Below are positions 11,358 through 23,449 of a DNA stretch of 64,000 nucleotides, piece by piece. Location: contig JAUKTV010000020.1 in the NCBI GenBank assembly GCA_030549205.1, positions 124,001 to 188,000 of the forward strand, read 5' to 3'. The notes under the pieces are model-generated. The model saw only the letters and a list, made by a program, of their open reading frames with translations. It did not search any database and had not been told where the DNA came from. Position 1 is the first letter of the stretch. Each line of letters starts with the position of its first letter. The translations under genes and the position numbers were made by a program. The stretch comes from Apiosordaria backusii (Eukaryota; Ascomycota; Sordariomycetes; Sordariales; Lasiosphaeriaceae).

Positions 11358-14300
11358 GGTTGTGTCAGTGGCACCACGTGTAAGTCGGGCACTTGGAAAC
11401 CCTGGATGTCGCCGGGCGTGGGGTTGGCAGCGAGAGTATGGATGAACAAAATTCGAGGGTTCTGGCGGTTGGCCTCCAGGTGAGAGACCCTGTTGGAGAT
11501 ATGTTGGCAACGCCGCTGCCGGAGCTGTGACTGCCAATCAATTCCCGCCGACTTGGCTTTCGCCTGACAGGACACTCGCGAATCGCCGTGATTAGGTCAA
11601 AAAATCTAAGAGGAAAAAGCAAAAGAAGGCCTGAGTTGTACCGAAAATGGGTTGGGCAACTGTGGGCAGCCAATCGACTGACTCTCTATATAGCGAACAA
11701 CTGGCGCTCCAAGCTCTTCACCAATCCTCACTCAGCCTGTCCACGTGAACGGACCGTTGGCAAAGAAGTGGCCCTGACTTGGGACGTCTGTGGGGGACCC
11801 TGGAAAACACCTGTTCATAGCCAGCCAGTACATATCAGCACCGCTTGCAAGATGTATTCCTGCCATGTCTTGTGTCAAAACCAAATTGGACAAGAGGGAT
11901 ATGCAGCATGTCTGAACGCGAATGCGAGGATAGATAGCGAGCTTTGGCTATGGTCTCACGGCTCACGGTGGGGCGAGCGACGATGGACGCATGACAGATG
12001 CAAGCTTTGGTGTGGTAGCGGTCAAGAAGAGAGCCAGTAAGCATACGGATGGTCCTTGAAAGATGCCGAAATGCTACCAAGCTCACCACCAGTGCCTCTC
12101 GTCCACCCTGACTCGCTTTGAAACGCCATAACCACCATATCCTCGCAACCAAGGGCCACTTCTGACGGCCGAGCTCTACCTGTCATCCCATCTATTTTCG
12201 TGGAGGGGAGTGGCTCAAAGGGCTCGACTTCTTCATGAGTTCAGACGGGAGCTGAACACTGCCAGCTGAAGGTATGGAGTTAGGGGGTCCATCTTCTTGG
12301 TCTTCTGTTTGTCGTTGATGGAGATGGCATGCGGTTTGAGGTTGGGGCCCCGCTGTACCAGCAAATGGGTAAGCTCGGCGACTCGCTGTGCAGATGGCAG
12401 TCGGCGTCAGTCGGTGCTCTGCTGGATCTCAGTCATGGCGGTCCACTGCCTTGGTGGCTGGATGAATTCTCGTCTTCCATGCTCCTGCTGCTGGGGCATG
12501 GGTGTCGAACAATGGCCGATCAGGCATGAGAAGTCGATTGATGGTTGATGACGCAAGAAATCAGAGAGGCTGGCAGTTCGGACGAGCAGCGAGTTGGCAC
12601 CGCCTATCACAAGCTGCAGAATCCGCCCCGCCTTTCCTGATGGGATTGGCCCAGACGAGAATGGAAGAATTCGAACCTCGGAAAATCCTGGTTTTCCCCG
12701 CGAGGTGGGTCAGCCATTCCATCTTGGGATGGTGCATTGGGATTGGAGTCAGAAAAACTTTTTTTCTTCTCGTCGGGTCTTTGCATTGTTCTGGTAGTCG
12801 CACTTCACGTGAAAGTCACGCGTTTTCTCATTCTCATCATGCAGCTCTCAGAGCGGAGTACAGATACACAGTAAGGCTTCCTGACCATCAGCAGATTGAA
12901 GCCATAATCACTGACAAGCAGAACAGGATGTCCAAAGGTTGTAGACATGGCAGTCACTCGCAATACTAGCTTAGCTCACTTCCAACAGAGCTGACAACGA
13001 GCTGACACCCTCTTGAACACGCTGCCAGTTGCCACCGGGGGTTCATCAGTCGCCAGTCCAGACCATCAACGTCCTTCCTTCTTGGTACCCTCCATGTCGT
13101 CCAATATCGACCAGAGAAGTTGGAGGGGCCGAAAGTTTATTCGTTAATCGCGTACCTTGCACAAGCGTGTTCTGCCGTTATCCCTCTCCATACCACCTCT
13201 TGTCTATACTGTTTTTCGTCTGGTCGACTCCGATGCGGACTCTTAGAGGCCCAATCCCCCATGAGAAGAGTGAGATGCCACGTCCTGTCCACCCGTCCGG
13301 TCCGTCCACCACCCGCGGTAGCTTTTCGCAGTCCCGCGGTTCCATCCTGTCACAGCTCCGGTTTGACTAATCACCTCCGTCAAGCTCGGATCTTGACAAA
13401 AAAAATCCAGACTTTTTGGCCGAGTCTGACGGCATCCTCTAGGAGTACTCCACACCAGTGTCACCCCTTACCGGAACTTATAACTGTATTGTTCAGTTTT
13501 GCTGTTGATCGCCCGAGAGTCTTCATGAATACGATATTCGCGACTCAAATAAGAATTGCAACTGCCGATATGGACGCAGACATCACGAATGCTGCTCACC
13601 GGATTCCTCAATGCCAGAAAGGCCATTGGCATGCAAGCTCTATGGCTCCTACACGATTCTGCTGCTGTCCTACGTCGCGAGGTGGGAGTCTCTCACGCTC
13701 ATCAGCACCTCGATCCCTCGCTGAGATGTCATGGCTGTCTTGAAAGTTGATCCCCTGGCTCGAATTTCACCACTCGCATACACAGTACTCCTTCCTCTCC
13801 CAGCAAGCGCACACTGGGCTGTCGGTGGTCAATTCGGCGAAAAGAGCTTAACCGCACAAACCTCGGGCTGACTACATCCACGCCTCCTTTCCCTCCTCTT
13901 CCTGGCTATCGCGCTGGAGGTGAGGCAATATCTGACATGCACCAAATCGGTCCGCGAAGTTTTTTGCCTGACATCTCTCTTTTCACGGCCTGCATACTTT
14001 TTTCCCCTGTCAAAGGACTTTTCCAGTGGACTATCAACGCATGTGCTCACTCCCAGCTGGCCTTGCCAGGAAGGTGGCTGCCCGCTACGTTGGGCAGCCA
14101 TCCTCATGTCTGCCAACTCACAGCGGTTCAACACACAGCCGAGGAAATGCCCTGTGGTCTGAAGCTGCAGTTCTCAGGGCGTGTCGGTACCGCTCACAAA
14201 TCCCTCGTGATAGTTCCATGGTAGCCCCCAGACAATGGTCACGGATGGTACCAGGTATGAGGCTAAACATGTCAAAGTTTTCATTTCTGTTGCCGCCTGG

Positions 14301-16431
14301 GTCCCATTGCAACCATGGACCTTCAGCGGCCAGTCCCAAACTGGACCAGATGGACCCGAGGCACCTTGCAAGGCTCATGGTCCCACAGAGCCCACGATCT
14401 GGTGTTCCCCAAAAAAGACGCTTGTCAGGTACGCTCAGGATTTGTATGGTCAATGAGGTCGCCAAGGTGATTGGAGTTGTGTCCCCCAAAAAGCTCAACC
14501 GTTGCAGCAAAGATGACCCGACCGTTCCGCTGCAGCTCCAGCGAATCGCCAGTCACAGCCGCCCTCCCCAGCATGAAGCTAATGCAAGGCACAGCAAGGT
14601 GATGGCGAGCTTGAGTGGAAGCGAGAACCGAGAAAAACCTGCCAATGCCGAATTTATCGACGACCACATGGCGGCTTGTCAATCGTCCCTTTCTAGACTG
14701 TTTGGAAGATGTGTGTAAGTGCCGGGTCCAATCTCTTTTTTTGCATGCAGTGCACTGCAGCGTAGTGTACGCATATGGTATCAGAATTTGGACCTGGTCT
14801 CGTCACAGCGATCACCTCACCGGTCGTCTAATTCTATCCAATTCCATCCCAATGCTGAGACGGAATGGATTATTCTGGCCAAGCAACCTTTTTCGATGCG
14901 AGGAGAGGAAACGTGGCCCGGTAAACAACACAGACGAAGCAATATTTCTGTCCTCCTGCAGCCTGATCGTCTTTGGGCGCAACAGTTCCGTATCTGCGAT
15001 CAGGGTCTCGTCATACCACCATCGTGTATCCATCACCAGTAGATGACAAAGTTCCAATATCAGAAGGCAGATGAAGAAAGCAATCACGCAGCAACACTGG
15101 GTTCCTCTCCTCCGTGGACAGACAGCCTTGGCTGTGATGACTCCACGGCGGAACGATTCGGTGCCGATGCGGCGAAAGACAGGCCGGCTGAGCGGGACGT
15201 ATACCCCCCAAACCAGTATTGTCTCCCCCTCTTTCCTCGGCTACTTTTTTTCTTCAACAGTTCGAGAGGGGATAGTGCCAGATATGAAAGGTACGTGGCA
15301 ATGTGGGTATCCTGCATATTTTCCACTTTGCGTTTATTGCGGCGTGTAACTGTCCCTGCAGGTCCAGAGCCCAATAGGGCGGGCACATTCTCGCGAGGTT
15401 GCACTGGAGTATTTTCCGTTGAGCTCTAGAATTAGGGCCTCGTTCTGCCTCTCGATCTTTCTTCATTGAGATTCAAAGAAACAGGCAAGCTTGTGTCTCT
15501 TCAGAATACCTACCTACTAGGGAAGTATACTCAAGGTGGGTAATGTAAACAGGCATTGTTCCATACCTACCTACCTTGGTACCGAGAGCCATCTTAACTG
15601 GACAAGGTATCTATTTCGGTCCAGGTCAGTTCCTTGCTTCGGGCACATCCGCAGCGGAACCACGAGTGATACTGTCAGTTGCTCAAGATTTGCCCCGGTT
15701 GACAACCTGGAAGGCCGGAGTGGGCCGTGGCCGTGTCTTCCCCCTCACAGCGAAGAAATGACATGCGTCTCTGGGCTATATTCACCCTCGATCCTGGCTG
15801 GCGGGCCGCGGGTTCGGAGGTTTTGTGTCTGGCCCTTCGACCGACTCAAGACTCATACCATCAAGTCCCGGGAAAGACCGGGAGAGATGACACCTATCTG
15901 TCTAGAGAGCCGGCCATTTCTTCGGAGCTTGAGCTCTGGGAATTAATAAATGAATGCAGGCCAGATACTGCACAAGAGATATCCCAGGCTTGGATACGCA
16001 CACCCGGGTCCGCACGTAGGCAGCTTCCAGGCCTTTGCCTGGATATGAGCATCGAGATGGGAACCAAGGTTTACGGTTTCGGTAAATGCTGGGGAATTCC
16101 GATGTCGTTCCAACCGTCTTGGGGAATGTGGTCAAGAACTTGAAGCTCTGAAGAAGAAGAGTATTTTGCCGTCTTGTGTACTAGTGTCGATTGAAGACAC
16201 ACGGATAGCCTAATCGGCCGGCAACTCAAATAGATGAAGAAAAGCAAAGACAGGGCTGGCGGTTGTTCCCGAAACAAAGTGTTTACACCTGTTTGACATT
16301 CGCCCTTGCCCTTGTCTGCCCCTGAGTACCCCTGAAACCCCCTGAAAGCTTGTCTGCGCACCGTGACCTTCACCTGAATAAACATACCTCAACTGCTCTC
16401 GTCTTCTCTTCACCATTGTGCAATCATGACT

Positions 16432-18399
16432 TCAACTCGGCCCAGCGGCCGTCAAAAACCCAAAATCAGCACCCTGCTCCGCCTGGTTAACCTCCCGCAT
16501 ATACAACCCCTTATACCCCCTCTGTTTCTCCCTCGTGACCCAAGCAGCACCTCTCGCCCCCTCCTCTCTCATCTCCCTCTTCCGCTTTTCAATTCTGTCT
16601 CTAATCTCCTCCTCCCCAACATCAACATGTAAATACCTCCCCTCCGCATCAAACCGTATCACATCCCCATCTTTCACAATCCCCAACACCGAATTTGGGT
16701 CGGCGCTCTCGGGGGAAACATGCAAAATGATTGTCCCCCCAGCAGTGCCGCTCATCCGACCGTCTGAAATCCGGAGCATGTCCGTCGCCCCCTTCGCTGC
16801 TAGCTTTCTCGGGATGGGGATCAGACCAGCTTCGGGCATGCCTGGGTTGCCGACTGGGCCGATGTTTTGAAGGACTAACACCGAAGAAGGCGTGACGTTG
16901 AGATCAGGGGAGTCGATTCTCTCTGCTAGGTCCTTGGGGCCGGAAAAGACCACCGCGGGACCGGTGTGGGAGAGGAGGTTGCGGTCTTTCGAAGCGGAGG
17001 CTTTGATCACTGCTCCTCCCGCGGAGGCGAGGTTGCCTTTGGATAGGATGATGAGGGAGCTGGAGGGGTAGAGTGGTTGGTTGAGAGGGTGGATGATGGA
17101 TTTGAGTGGGGAACCGAGGGGTAAAGGGCGGAAGGGGATGGAGGATAGTTCATCCCCTAAGGTACGACCGGTGATGGTCACGGCTTGGAGGTGGAGCAGG
17201 GGTTTGAGCTCGTGGAGGAGGGCGAGCATACCCCCGGCGTTGTGGAAGTCGGTCATGTAGTTGTCTCCGGATGGTTTGAGGTCTACTAATAACGGGGTTC
17301 TGCGGCCAATTTCATCAATAGTCTGCAAGGTGATGGAGCCGGCTACCTGGGGATGGCGGTTGACGATTGCCATGAGGTGAACGATTGCGTTGGTAGAGCC
17401 GCCGATCGCTTGGAGGACGGTAATGGCGTTGAGGAAGGACTCTCTGGATAAGAGCGTTTGGGGGCGGAGTTGTGATTTAGCTAGGGCGACAGCGTGGGTG
17501 CCTGTTGCTTCTGCTATCCGGAGACGCGAAGAGGAGACGGCTGGTGCCGTTGCGCTTGGGAGGGAAAGGGGCATGAGGCCTAATGCTAGGAGGATACAGG
17601 ACATGGTTGAGGCTGTGCCCATCACTCCACAGGTTCCGGCCTTGTAAAGTGATGTCAGATATTGTTCAGTGAGCATACCAGGTAAGAGGGTTGAAAACCT
17701 ACCGTCGGTGCAAGCTCTTGGTTGAGAGCACTAATGTCTTCAATGTCTATTGTCCCAGCTCGAAATTTGGCCCAGTTATTTCGGCAGTCTGTACAAGCCC
17801 CTATTCGCACTCCTTGAAAGCTACCCGGCATCATTGGGCCGGTAACTAGATGAATTATGGGTTTGTTGGCTGAGATGCCGCCCATCAACTGAGCGGGAGT
17901 AGTCTTGTCACAGCCTATTGGCGTGTCAGAATTCAAATTTCAGTCAAAGAACCTTGAAGTTCTGGGAAGACTCACCGCCGATGAGAACAACAGAATCCAC
18001 AGGTTGAGCTTGAATCATTTCCTCGGTATCCATGCTCATCAAGTTCCGTAGATACATGCTCGTCGGAGAGGCAAACGACTCGTGAAGACTGATGGTGGGG
18101 AAATCAATGGCTAAACCACCGCTCAGCTGGACGCCTCGTTTGACAGCATCAATGAGCTGGGGGATGTTGGCGTGGCAAGAGTTGAAGCTTGAACAGGTGT
18201 TGACAATGCCTACAATTGGCCGTGAAAGTGCATCTTCACTGTACCCCAAAGCCTTGATGAAGAGCTTGCGCATAAAGAGCGAGAAGTGAGGGTCGCCATA
18301 AGAGGCGAGTTTCTGTCTGAGGCCAATCCCACCAAGGTTGAGAGGCTTTGAAAGATCATAATCGGGGCTTACTGCCGAAGAACCGTCGGGTGGTTCCAT
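16432..18399 (-). CDS. IlvD/Edd family dehydratase, sugar-acid-like subgroup
   Basis: Three exons (18399-17976, 17914-17703, 17640-16432; introns 61 and 62 nt) give 614 residues. The protein dehydrates a 2,3-dihydroxy acid using an Fe-S cluster. Candidate cluster cysteines: C69 (NTCSSFNSCH), C143 (CDKTTPA) and C216 (AGTCGVMGTAST). The catalytic loop is DGRMSGTAGG with Ser509; dihydroxy-acid dehydratase (Ilv3) usually has GRFSGGS, while pentonate dehydratases have RMSGTA, so a sugar-acid substrate is more likely than branched-chain amino-acid synthesis. The N-terminus (MEPPDGSSAVSPDY) is acidic and is not a mitochondrial presequence, unlike Ilv3. Cytosolic action and substrate are inference. 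Tandem neighbours do not indicate a pathway. Confidence 0.88.
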
Positions 18400-18846
18400 G
18401 GTAGGTTGAGAGTTAGGGTGAGAAACAGACTTTCAAAGGAGGAAAGGCTTGTCGGCACTTGCAAGTAGCTTGAGTAGGATACGGAGTATTCGTTTTGAAG
18501 TGACACTGATTGCTATTTATGTCTTTGCTAGGTAGACAAGTACCTTCTGAATCTATCTGCGGGGAAGAGTACATTGTTGAGAGGTGTCATTTGGCACTAC
18601 AATTGCATCACGCCATCGACACGGGATTAAAGGGAAGATGGGACTTGTCACCACCAACCTGTGACGCTAGAGTTTGACTGATCCAGAAGATGAGAAGAGG
18701 CCATTGAGAAAGAAACAGCGGAAGTTGGCAGCTATAAAAAACATGGAATCCGGAAGAGGGTGTGAATAGCATGGCTATCCGCCCCTGAATGCGGTCCACG
18801 ACCATCATGAAAGGCATTTCCACCTCTACCACTCATCCAAAGACAA
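18400..18846. other. Dehydratase upstream region
   Basis: No gene seen. Contains the dehydratase promoter and the short 5' flank of tRNA-Ala. Confidence 0.5.
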
Positions 18847-18931
18847 GGGCGTGTGGCTCAGTTGGTAGAGCGTTCGCTTAGCATACTTCAGTGTATGCGA
18901 AAGGTCCTGGGTTCGATTCCCAGCTCGTCCA
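18847..18931 (+). tRNA. tRNA-Ala (AGC), intron-containing
   Basis: Full cloverleaf: acceptor GGGCGTG/CTCGTCC with the G3-U70 pair diagnostic for alanine tRNA, D arm, anticodon stem TTCGC/GCGAA with anticodon AGC at 18880-18882, T arm CTGGG TTCGATT CCCAG and discriminator A at 18931. A 12-nt intron (18884-18895) sits after position 37, the standard eukaryotic place. Confidence 0.96.
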
Positions 18932-19377
18932 AAGCATCCGATATCCCTCAGGGGAAATCATACTTTTTGCGGGATTTTCCTAGTTGGGCCGGGATGTTAC
19001 ATGATGGTCCTCAGATATTAGCCCAAGCCGAAGACCACGAGACACGGCAGCAGGACCATTTATGAACTTGAAAACGTAATTACAGTGACAGATCCCGAGG
19101 GCGTTTGCATAAGTATCAAGCACGATTCCATACTATGTATATGTTGGTCACAAATCAAGCCCATCCTAATCAAAAAGGTTTGTGGTTGTCTGATATCAAA
19201 TGTGGTAAGTACGATATTTTAAGTGGGTTCAAGAGTCCATGCTTTGGCTCCGCAGTTTTTTGCGGTGAAAATTTTCCACACCGAAATGCCGCAACCCGTC
19301 CAGCCACAACCTTGCTCCCAAAAAGGCCAATTCCGCTCCCCAACCTCCAACAATCACAAAGGCTCAGTCGGCTTCAA

Positions 19378-19465
19378 GCCCGGCTAGCTCAATCGGTAGA
19401 GCGTGAGACTCTTAAGGAGTCACTCCGAAATCTCAAGGTTGTGGGTTCGACCCCCACGTCGGGCT
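19378..19465 (+). tRNA. tRNA-Lys (CTT), intron-containing
   Basis: Acceptor GCCCGGC/GTCGGGC, anticodon stem TGAGA/TCTCA, anticodon CTT at 19411-19413, T arm GTGGG TTCGACC CCCAC. A 15-nt intron (19415-19429) lies between positions 37 and 38. Same strand as the tRNA-Ala 447 bp upstream. Confidence 0.95.
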
Positions 19466-20088
19466 CAATTCCCGTCGACGTCAGACGCCTTTCTTTTTCC
19501 TTTTGATTTCAAAAGGAAATCTCTTTTTGTGTCTTTTCCTTCCTCTCTCTTACACCTCTTCTGGTTGTATCCTCTGTGTTTGTCGTGGAAATGTAGAAGG
19601 TGTCACTTTTTTCTCAAGACGTTGAGAGATCAGGGGTTAATATACACATCAACACGGTCATGCAGCCGGCCTCCCTGTCGTTGACGAACTTCAATTTCCC
19701 ACTTTTTCACAGTCTTCTCTTGGCCGAGCTGTTTGCAGCATTTTTTCCAAGTAGAATTATGCCGACCTGTCACCGGTAGCAAGGTAGACTGGGTGTGGTG
19801 GTGATGATGTCTGCTTTCGGAAGATAGAGGTCGTCCGGCTACCCCCTTTCCGCATCGAGACAGCACCACGCATCAGAACAATGAACCCAACAACATGACG
19901 TCCCAATCCAGAGCTCTGGGAACAAACAAAGAAACAGCACCAGCTTATCAAGATGCCCAAACAGCCGAGTCCCATGCGCTCCTTGAAGGAGCTCCCCCAT
20001 CCTGCTCATCACCCGATTGATATCGACACCAGATCGAAAACACCAAACATTGGAATCCAGAGAAACCATCAGAAAAGGGTCGTTCAAA
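19466..20088. other. Intergenic between tRNA-Lys and the MARVEL-like gene
   Basis: A T-rich tract directly follows tRNA-Lys (TTTTTCC at about 19493), fitting Pol III termination. No protein gene seen. Confidence 0.45.
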
Positions 20089-20901
20089 ATGGGGGCCGCA
20101 TCCAAAGTGATTCACATCGTCCTCCGGGTGTTTGAGGTGATTTGTTCCGTCATCGTCCTCGGCCTCCTGGCTCGCTTCCTGCACCTGATCGCTCAGGCAG
20201 GAGCCTCCGCCGACTCTCGCGTCGTCTATGGCGTTGTCACAGCCTCGATTAGTACTTTATTCGCGCTGGTGTTCATAGCGCCGTTTATCTATGCCTTCCT
20301 CGCCTTCCCCATGGATGCCATCCTGTTTGTCATGTGGATTGTTGTTTTTGGTTTGTTGACTTCGGTACAGTCCCCCTTTCCACTGAATCTCTTCCTAAGG
20401 ACAATATGAGAAGAATGTATTGGAGGAGAGCTAGATCAAAGCTAACAAAAACGTGAACAGCGCACCGGCTCATCAATGTGCAACGCATCTTGGTACTGGA
20501 ATTACTGGGGCTACTACTGGGGAGGATGGTGGCGTGTTCCAGAGGTGACAGTCTGGGATAGGGGATATGGTGGCTGCGCATCTTGGAGGGCGGTTTTGGC
20601 CTTTTCCTTTTTGGCTGCCATCGCTTTCCTCGTCAGTGCCATTTTGGGAGCGGTTGTGGTGCACCGCTATCGTCGCAAGAACAGCCCTGTGTAGGTTTAT
20701 TACACTCTACTGCCGTTGTGGCAGAGAGAGACTGAGTGGTGCTAACTGTACTCATGAGTGTCTAGTACGGCCAGAGATATCTCAGCCCCTATTCCACAGT
20801 CTCCGGCAACAGGAAGACCCGAGACGGCCCAGGTCCATGATCCAAGGGCTGCGCCGACTGCTCCTGCTCACCAGACCGTTGGCACTGCTGTTGATGTTTA
20901 G
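20089..20901 (+). CDS. MARVEL-domain-like four-helix membrane protein
   Basis: Three exons (20089-20364, 20461-20690, 20766-20901; introns 96 and 75 nt) give 213 residues. Four hydrophobic segments are visible: about residues 8-28 (IVLRVFEVICSVIVLGLLA), 48-67 (VYGVVTASISTLFALVFIA), 72-92 (FLAFPMDAILFVMWIVVFG) and a last one (AVLAFSFLAAIAFLVSAILG) before HRYRRKN. A Cys- and Trp-rich loop (CNASWYWNYWGYYWGGWW) precedes helix 4. This topology and the SxxR-type first helix fit fungal MARVEL proteins, which sit in the plasma membrane or secretory vesicles. The third exon encodes a Pro/Ala-rich cytosolic tail and is supported by the phase and by the stop-free frame after CTAG at 20764. I start at 20089 because the upstream in-frame ATG (20017) adds a polar stretch that would hide helix 1. 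Confidence 0.8.
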
Positions 20902-21172
20902 GGTTTAAGGGGTAATGTGGTTTGGTGGGAAGCCTCATTCTGATCAATAGCTGTTATTTATCTGATTATGTTGGACAAGATGTTATGAAATTGTAATGGT
21001 AAAGAAGCTATTATGAAAGCTTTTGAGAATGGAAACCCATGAATGGATCTCTAGGTAGTCAAAGTCCAGTAATATGAAGACAGTCAGCTGTGACTTGGTG
21101 ATAGAACAGAAAAAGAAGATGATTACCTATGTTTGCGTTTGCAACGGGAGGGAAGCAAAAAATGGTGGAAAG

Positions 21173-21269
21173 TGCCCAATAACAGGATTGAACTGTTGAC
21201 CTTCGCATGACTTTTTATAACTGTAAGGTTATATTAGTACGACGCTCTAACCAGCTGAGCTAATCGGGC
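21173..21269 (-). tRNA. tRNA-Ile (AAT), 23-nt intron
   Basis: Reverse strand: acceptor GCCCGAT/ATTGGGC, D arm GCTC/GAGC, anticodon stem TCGTA/TGCGA, anticodon AAT at 21235-21233, T arm AACAG TTCAATC CTGTT, discriminator A. Intron 21231-21209 after position 37. The mature sequence equals that of the copy at 35030-35127. Confidence 0.93.
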
Positions 21270-22979
21270 TCTGGTTATTATTGTTGGAGCCGGTTGAATT
21301 CAGCTTACATGAGTAGAATCTGATTAGGGCTAGGGTTGTATTTGCTTGCCCAGCCTCCTTGTGAAGCTTGACGTAACGGAAGTGGACATCAGACAGGCTT
21401 CAACCTTGCGGGCTGCTCGGACGGGTGTTGCTAATACCCACTCACGGCGGCATGTTCCTCTCTAGTGAGATGCGCGAGATCTCGGAACAATGGTGGGGCA
21501 AAGGCAATGGGGGAAGGAGCTGTATACCTACATAAGCCGGGTGAATAATGCCGGTTTTTATTGCTCGATAGACTTGACAAACTGCTACTACCTACTGCCC
21601 GTGGACATTGATAGTGGCAACACTGTTGCCAATGTCTAGAATTACTGAATAGATGGATCCTCAGCACCTCATTATCAACCAAGAATTGCGTGTACTGTGC
21701 AGCAAGTGTCTGTGAATAGGGAGGGGTAAGTGAGGATAGAAGGGTAGGTGGTGGTCAGGCGAACATGGGATGACGATGGAAAGTTTGGATTTCCAAGCAG
21801 AGAACCACTTGAGAACCCAGAGCATGCAGGCCGAGCTCGTCTTCACATGCACGACGGTAGATGACACCCGCACATGCAAGTTTCACGTCGTGTTCCCCCA
21901 GTCTTGGAACATGCGATCTTGGTCGTTTCTGGCCGAGGAGCGGACATTTGCTCCAAGGCAGGCAGGACGACAGGGACACTAAGGCAGCGCGGGGCATGGT
22001 TCATTGACACCCAACCCAAAATCACCTCATGGCGTCAACGCGGACTCGAATTGGGAGCGCGGGGAAGCTGGTGTCCTCCCCTGTCGCTCCGTGTCCGTTC
22101 CCCCTAGCTCGTCTGGCCATCAGCATTTTACCATTTGGCATTATCAAAAAGATAAGAGTGGGGTTGACTTCCGAGGGCAACTCGACCAAAGACACCACAT
22201 CCGATGGTCATCGCAAACATGTCTGTCCATCCATGGTATTGTACAACTCAGAAGAGTGGCAAACTGCGGCTGAGTGAGTGTTTCTTTTCAGAGGAATGGG
22301 TGAGAATGAGTGAGGACCCTACTGTTCCGTGGAAGACGCGGAGGGTTGTGAAGAGGATGCCGGACAGTCCGGGACATTGTTTCTCTCCAGGACATGTTGA
22401 AGGTGTCCTCATGTCGCACTCGTCGCATGGGCAATTGCCTTGTTGGAGCAGTTGCAGCACCTAGCGCTGTTGGATTGGTGTCGCAGCGGGAAGAAACGGG
22501 TGGAGTGGGGTAATGTTGGAGGGTCGAAAAGGAAGGGCCAGCATGGGATGCAGCGCTGTGCAACAGGCAATGGCGTGGTTTTTTGGCGCCAGTTCTGCAT
22601 TTCCAACTCCGGACTTCGGGGTTCCATGGCCAGCATCAGCAGATGCCCAACCTTGATTGGTCGGGCCGTTCAGATCCGTGGGGAACCCTTCCTGGAGGCT
22701 TGCAAATTCGGGAGCTTGTGAAAAAGCCCATTTAACTCTCACGCCCACCATCTTCTTCCCTTTTCCTGCCCCAAGTCCCCCGATCGTCTTCGCTCACACG
22801 TCTCCTCGCTCGACCTGTCTCTATCGCCCATTTCCAGCAACCACTCCAGACAAACTTACCACCGTCAATTGCTCGCGAGAAATCTAGTCAGGACAGCGAG
22901 GAGAACATCACTGAGCGGAACGACCGGAGCTTCCCCGAATACAACCAAAACCACCACAACATCCACAACATCCACAAAA
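21270..22979. other. 1.7-kb intergenic region
   Basis: No recognisable gene. The last ~150 nt are rich in CCACAACATCCACAA, a typical leader just upstream of the Kgd4 start. Confidence 0.4.
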
Positions 22980-23449
22980 ATGTTTGCTACCAGAGTCCTC
23001 CGCCAGGCTGCTCAGCACGCCGAGCGCACTCCCTCCATCAAGTTCCTCGGCAAGCGGACTATCCCAGGTGAGTCGATGACGACGAAAAATGAGCCATTTG
23101 GACACTCGCAGGCTAACCTCGCATCCTTGGCACAGTCTCCATTGACCACACTCCCCGCCCCCACCCCGCTTCGCCGACCAACTCCCTTCCGGCTTCTTTC
23201 ACCAACGGCTCCGCCCACACCTCGTTCAGCGCCTACCGTGACCACGCCCAGCAGTTTGGTCCTCTCCGCAAGACCATCCGCGCCGACGCCGGCATTGGCG
23301 GCAACGCTGGTGCTGCTCTTGGCTCGGTGGCCCCCCCCGCCGGTGTCTACTTCGACCGCAATGATCTCCCTGCCCGCTTCCACCGCGTTCCCTTGACCGC
23401 GGACGAGATTGAGGCCATCGAGACCGGCGGTGCGGCCGCCTGGGCCTGA
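22980..23449 (+). CDS. Kgd4/YMR-31-type mitochondrial protein (2-oxoglutarate dehydrogenase recruiting subunit)
   Basis: Two exons (22980-23067, 23136-23449; 68-nt intron, GTGAGT...CACAG, phase 1) give 133 residues. The N-terminus (MFATRVLRQAAQHAER) is a basic amphipathic mitochondrial presequence, followed by IKFLGKRTIP, close to the IKFVGTRHP of yeast Ymr31. The C-terminus carries the family signature LPARFHRVPLTADEIEAIETGGA. Once annotated as a small-subunit mitoribosomal protein, the yeast protein is now known as Kgd4, which tethers the E3 subunit to the 2-oxoglutarate dehydrogenase complex in the matrix. Length matches the family. Confident on homology; the function follows the yeast protein. 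Confidence 0.88.

Larger units (their letters stand above)
10312..16431. other. 6.1-kb gene desert
   Basis: No reading frame here carries a recognisable domain and none shows a convincing intron chain; the longest (13120-13743 and 14026-14718, forward) look like chance frames. Base composition is balanced, not the AT-rich, stop-saturated look of heavily RIP-mutated repeats. It contains a TG microsatellite (10897-10922), a GGC/GGT run (11326-11357), pyrimidine tracts, and TACCTA motifs (15509-15585). It lies upstream of the 549-residue gene and downstream of the dehydratase. Confidence 0.5.

Noticed and set aside
13120..13743. 207-codon forward frame in the gene desert
   Set aside because: No domain, atypical composition (rich in Ser/Arg/Cys), no support from splice signals.
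14026..14718. 230-codon forward frame in the gene desert
   Set aside because: Same reasons; overlapping frames on both strands are equally open.
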